DNA of 8,729 bases, from contig URTG01000071.1 of NCBI GenBank assembly GCA_900550705.1, positions 1 to 8,729 on the forward strand, read 5' to 3'. Made by a program: the position numbers and the translations under genes. This stretch comes from an uncultured Eubacteriales bacterium (GTDB lineage Bacteria; Bacillota; Clostridia; Oscillospirales; Oscillospiraceae). The notes beneath the pieces were generated by a model. The model did no database searches. It was not told the origin of the DNA and worked only from the letters and a program-made list of their open reading frames with translations. Shown in pieces: positions 6,578 through 8,729 of this stretch (positions within the stretch are counted from its first letter, which is position 1; the number at the start of each line of letters is the position of its first letter).

Positions 6578-7321
6578 ATGATACGAGTTACGGTCTGGAA
6601 TGAGTTTCAGCATGAGCGAACGCAGGAGAAAGTGAAAGAGATTTATCCGGACGGGATTCACACCTGTATTGCAAGGTTTCTGAGACAAGAGGAGGAGCTT
6701 TCGGTTCGGACGGCTGTGTTTGACGAGAAGGAGCATGGGCTGACGGAAGAAGTGCTGGCAAATACCGATGTGCTGGTGTTCTGGAATCATATGCTGCAGG
6801 AGGAGTTCTCGGACGATGTGGCCGAGCGGGTTCGGCGTCATGTGCTGGCCGGAATGGGGCTGGTAGTTCTGCATTCAGGGCATTATTCCAAGATTATGCG
6901 GAAGCTTCTCGGAACAAGTATGACGCTTCGGTGGCGGCATGGGGATCGTGAGAGACTGTTCTGTACGTGTCCGACCCATCCGATCGCGCAGGGAATTCCG
7001 GCATGGGTGGATATTCCGGAGGAAGAGATGTATGGGGAGTTTTTTGATATTCCCAAACCGGATGATGTGGTATTTACGGGATGGTTTGCAGGCGGTGAGG
7101 TGTTCCGCAGCGGATGCACCTTTACACGTGGGCTGGGCAAAATTTTCTATTTTCAGCCGGGACACGAGGAATACCCCATTTACCATATGCCGGTGATTCA
7201 GAAGATTATCAAAAATGGGGTGCGCTGGTGCGTTCCTGTAGTACGAAGACCGGCACCACTGGATAATGCATGGGTGAATCCATCTACGGAGGAAGTGTAT
7301 CTTTCTTCACACCAAAAATAG
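6578..7321 (+). CDS. ThuA domain-containing protein (trehalose utilisation family)
   Basis: The 247-residue protein matches the ThuA family along its whole length. Landmarks are the start MIRVTVWNEFQHE, IYPDGIH (22-28), the EHGLTEEVL segment (52-60), TDVLVFWNHM (63-72), GMGLVVLHSGHYSKI (92-106), EEMYGEFFDIP (149-159) and GGEVFRSGCTF (172-182), then the GKIFYFQPGHEEYPIYH region (187-203). The fold resembles class I glutamine amidotransferases but lacks their usual catalytic cysteine setting. In rhizobia ThuA acts with the dehydrogenase ThuB in trehalose breakdown via 3-keto sugars; the exact reaction here is unknown. AGAAGGAGG eight bases before the ATG is a strong ribosome site. It precedes a sugar isomerase gene by 133 bases on the same strand, suggesting a shared pathway for an unusual or oxidised sugar. 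No signal peptide or membrane segment is seen. Confidence 0.9.
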   Translation: MIRVTVWNEFQHERTQEKVKEIYPDGIHTCIARFLRQEEELSVRTAVFDEKEHGLTEEVLANTDVLVFWNHMLQEEFSDDVAERVRRHVLAGMGLVVLHSGHYSKIMRKLLGTSMTLRWRHGDRERLFCTCPTHPIAQGIPAWVDIPEEEMYGEFFDIPKPDDVVFTGWFAGGEVFRSGCTFTRGLGKIFYFQPGHEEYPIYHMPVIQKIIKNGVRWCVPVVRRPAPLDNAWVNPSTEEVYLSSHQK

Positions 7322-7454
7322 CAACTGCAGTTTACCGATATCTGTATCCCGTTTGATTTTTTCAAAACAGGGGTCTGATTTCACAATCAAAAATGTTCTG
7401 CAATACGCGGATGGAATCTGTGTACACATTGCATAAATCAGGAGGAACTGTTAT

Positions 7455-8306
7455 ATGAGAAAGCTTTCCGTTTTTTACGAACACATTCTACAGGCGTGTG
7501 AGCAGTCCGGTAAGACGATTCCGGAAGTGCTCGCGTTCTGCAGGGAGCAGGGAATTTCGGCTGTTGAGATGAACTACAGTCTGTTTGCATCAGAAAGAGA
7601 GGTCATTGCCCCGATGCTTTCCGATGCGGGGCTGGTGATCAGCTGTATGCATGAAACCTTTGATTTTTCCCATGATACGGATCTTGGCAGAGCACAGCAG
7701 ATGCTCGATACTGCGGCATCGCAGCAGGTTTCGCGTGTCCTGTTTGTTGCAGGCGCGCTTGAAACTGCCGAAGCGGCAGAGCTTGCAGCCTGCAGCAGCA
7801 CCTATGAGGCAACGAGTACTTTTATGGCCGAAAACAAATCGATTCAAAATATGGTACATGCGCTTTCCTCACTCGCCGAATATGCGGCTTTGCGTGGCGT
7901 TTCGATTACCTTAGAGGACTTTGACGGTTTTTTACAGCCGTTTGCACGCACATATCCGCTGCTCTGGTTTATGGAGCACGTGCCGGGGCTGCGGTATACG
8001 CTTGATATCGGAAATTTTGCTTTCAGTGATGAGGATGTTTCGTATGCTGCCTGGCTTCTGAAGGATTATATTGTCCATGTTCACTGTAAGGATCGTGCCG
8101 AAAGTCCGCTCGTTCACGGACGTTTCTGCCGCGGCCTTGGCCAGACACCGGCCGGAACGGGATATCTGCCGATGGCAAAGCTTCTTACAGATTTAGAAGC
8201 GTGCGATTACGACGGTTATCTCGCCATCGAGCATTTCGATGCGCCGGATCAGTTATCGTTCATCGAACAGTCCGCAGCGTTTCTGCGCCAGTGGGTTTCC
8301 GAATAA
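7455..8306 (+). CDS. Sugar phosphate isomerase/epimerase (xylose isomerase-like TIM barrel)
   Basis: The 283-residue protein belongs to the xylose isomerase-like / AP endonuclease family 2 TIM barrels. The strand ends carry the expected metal ligands: E154 in ITLEDFDG, D184 in YTLDIGN, H210 in VHVHCKD and E259 in LAIEHFD. Earlier strands are visible as ISAVEMNY (34-41), LVISCMHETFD (60-70) and VSRVLFVAG (92-100). GTGYLPMAKLL (235-245) is the usual helix before the last strand. Such enzymes use a divalent metal to isomerise, epimerise or dehydrate sugars and keto-sugars in the cytoplasm; the substrate cannot be told from sequence. AGGAGG nine bases before the ATG supports the start. The 133-base gap to the ThuA gene holds no terminator that I can see, so co-transcription is likely. 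A true endonuclease IV is unlikely because its DNA-binding motifs are absent. Confidence 0.88.
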   Translation: MRKLSVFYEHILQACEQSGKTIPEVLAFCREQGISAVEMNYSLFASEREVIAPMLSDAGLVISCMHETFDFSHDTDLGRAQQMLDTAASQQVSRVLFVAGALETAEAAELAACSSTYEATSTFMAENKSIQNMVHALSSLAEYAALRGVSITLEDFDGFLQPFARTYPLLWFMEHVPGLRYTLDIGNFAFSDEDVSYAAWLLKDYIVHVHCKDRAESPLVHGRFCRGLGQTPAGTGYLPMAKLLTDLEACDYDGYLAIEHFDAPDQLSFIEQSAAFLRQWVSE

Positions 8307-8426
8307 TTCCGCCTCTTTCATAAGCGCTCTGATTTTCGGAAAATTTCGTATTTCCGGGGAGAAATTCAGCAAGGAAAATATGTCGAAAAAATTCTTTACT
8401 ATCTTTGGTTTTTTCGTATCTTTTCC
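8307..8426. other. AT-rich spacer between sugar isomerase and asnA
   Basis: No gene or convincing terminator was found here. A weak stem CGGAAA / TTTCCG (about 8337-8356) extends by G-T pairs but has no T run. No T-box specifier or GGTGG antiterminator motif, which often precedes amino-acid genes in Firmicutes, is visible before asnA. Confidence 0.4.
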
Positions 8427-8454
8427 TTGCTTTCCAGGGAAAACATGGTAAACT
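8427..8454 (+). promoter_or_regulatory. Possible promoter of asnA
   Basis: TTGCTT (8427-8432) and TAAACT (8449-8454) are 16 bases apart on the plus strand. Transcription would start near 8461, about 60 bases before the asnA start. A short inverted pair TTTTCC / GGAAAA overlaps the -35 box. Confidence 0.45.
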
Positions 8455-8520
8455 AAATTTGAAGCTTTTTGAGAAGGCATGATTCGAAAAGCAAATCTAA
8501 AACAAGAGGGTTTTAAAGTA

Positions 8521-8729
8521 ATGGGAGAAATTATTATTCCGCAGGGTTACAAATCTGCATTAAACCTCCACGATACACAGGTGGCGATTAAAACAGTAAA
8601 GGATTATTTCCAGCATGAGCTGACACATCGTCTGCATCTGCTCCGTGTAACAGCTCCACTTTTTGTACAGCCGGAAACCGGCTTGAATGACAATCTGAAT
8701 GGCGTAGAACACCCGGTTTCTTTTGAGTT
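8521..8729 (+). CDS. asnA: Aspartate-ammonia ligase (AsnA), N-terminal part, cut by window end
   Basis: Sixty-nine residues are visible before the sequence ends. The start MGEIIIPQGYKSALNLHDTQ, then AIKTVKDYFQHEL, and LLRVTAPLFVQPETGLNDNLNGVEHPVSF match clostridial AsnA, including the conserved DNLNGVE segment. The enzyme makes asparagine from aspartate, ammonia and ATP in the cytoplasm and is related to class II aminoacyl-tRNA synthetases. An in-frame ATG at 8479 exists, but its GAGAAGG is too close to serve as a ribosome site. The ATG at 8521, with GAGGG ten bases upstream, fits the family N-terminus better. The C-terminal three quarters are not in the window. Confidence 0.9.
   Translation, partial: MGEIIIPQGYKSALNLHDTQVAIKTVKDYFQHELTHRLHLLRVTAPLFVQPETGLNDNLNGVEHPVSFE

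Noticed and set aside
8307..8520. T-box leader before asnA
   Set aside because: Firmicute amino-acid genes often have one, but no GGTGG-type antiterminator sequence, specifier stem or terminator was found in the 210 bases.

Overview
The window looks like the chromosome of a Gram-positive member of the class Clostridia, most likely a GC-rich, gut-type Oscillospiraceae relative. The strongest evidence is the block SRP RNA - dnaX - ybaB on the minus strand. This matches the Bacillus/Clostridium order scr-dnaX-yaaK, and the SRP RNA is of the long Gram-positive type. A split two-gene transketolase, strong AGGAGG-like ribosome sites and sigma-A-type promoters agree with this.

Layout from left to right: (1) 1-559, minus strand: a partial PemK/MazF-type toxin-like gene, lower in GC, with its own promoter. 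(2) 638-2557, minus: a two-gene transketolase operon (N-terminal subunit, then C-terminal subunit, one base apart) with a clear promoter and a 15-bp terminator. (3) 2592-3558, minus: a compact toxin-antitoxin-like cassette. A ribbon-helix-helix RelB/DinJ-type protein overlaps a zeta-toxin/COG4185-type P-loop kinase, with its own promoter and terminator. (4) 3605-5861, minus: ybaB and dnaX. (5) 5862-6400, minus: the SRP RNA gene (about 265 nt), recognised from its sequence and synteny, with an excellent promoter and an unusual series of three hairpins between it and dnaX. (6) 6410-8306, plus: a divergent pair encoding a ThuA-family protein and a xylose-isomerase-like TIM-barrel sugar isomerase/epimerase. 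(7) 8427-8729, plus: the start of asnA (aspartate-ammonia ligase), cut by the window end.

Base composition changes sharply. The block from about 690 to 6390 is GC-rich (positions 5161-5220 contain 43 G/C of 60), while the left end (181-240: 26 of 60) and the right part (7861-7920: 32 of 60) are much lower. Either the conserved core is flanked by acquired DNA, or the window contains a join between different sources.

The most unusual item is the RelB/DinJ-like plus zeta-like kinase cassette. It pairs an antitoxin fold normally found with RelE/YafQ-type RNases with a kinase-type toxin, and it sits where recR would be expected after ybaB. No CRISPR array, tRNA, transposase or insertion sequence was seen.
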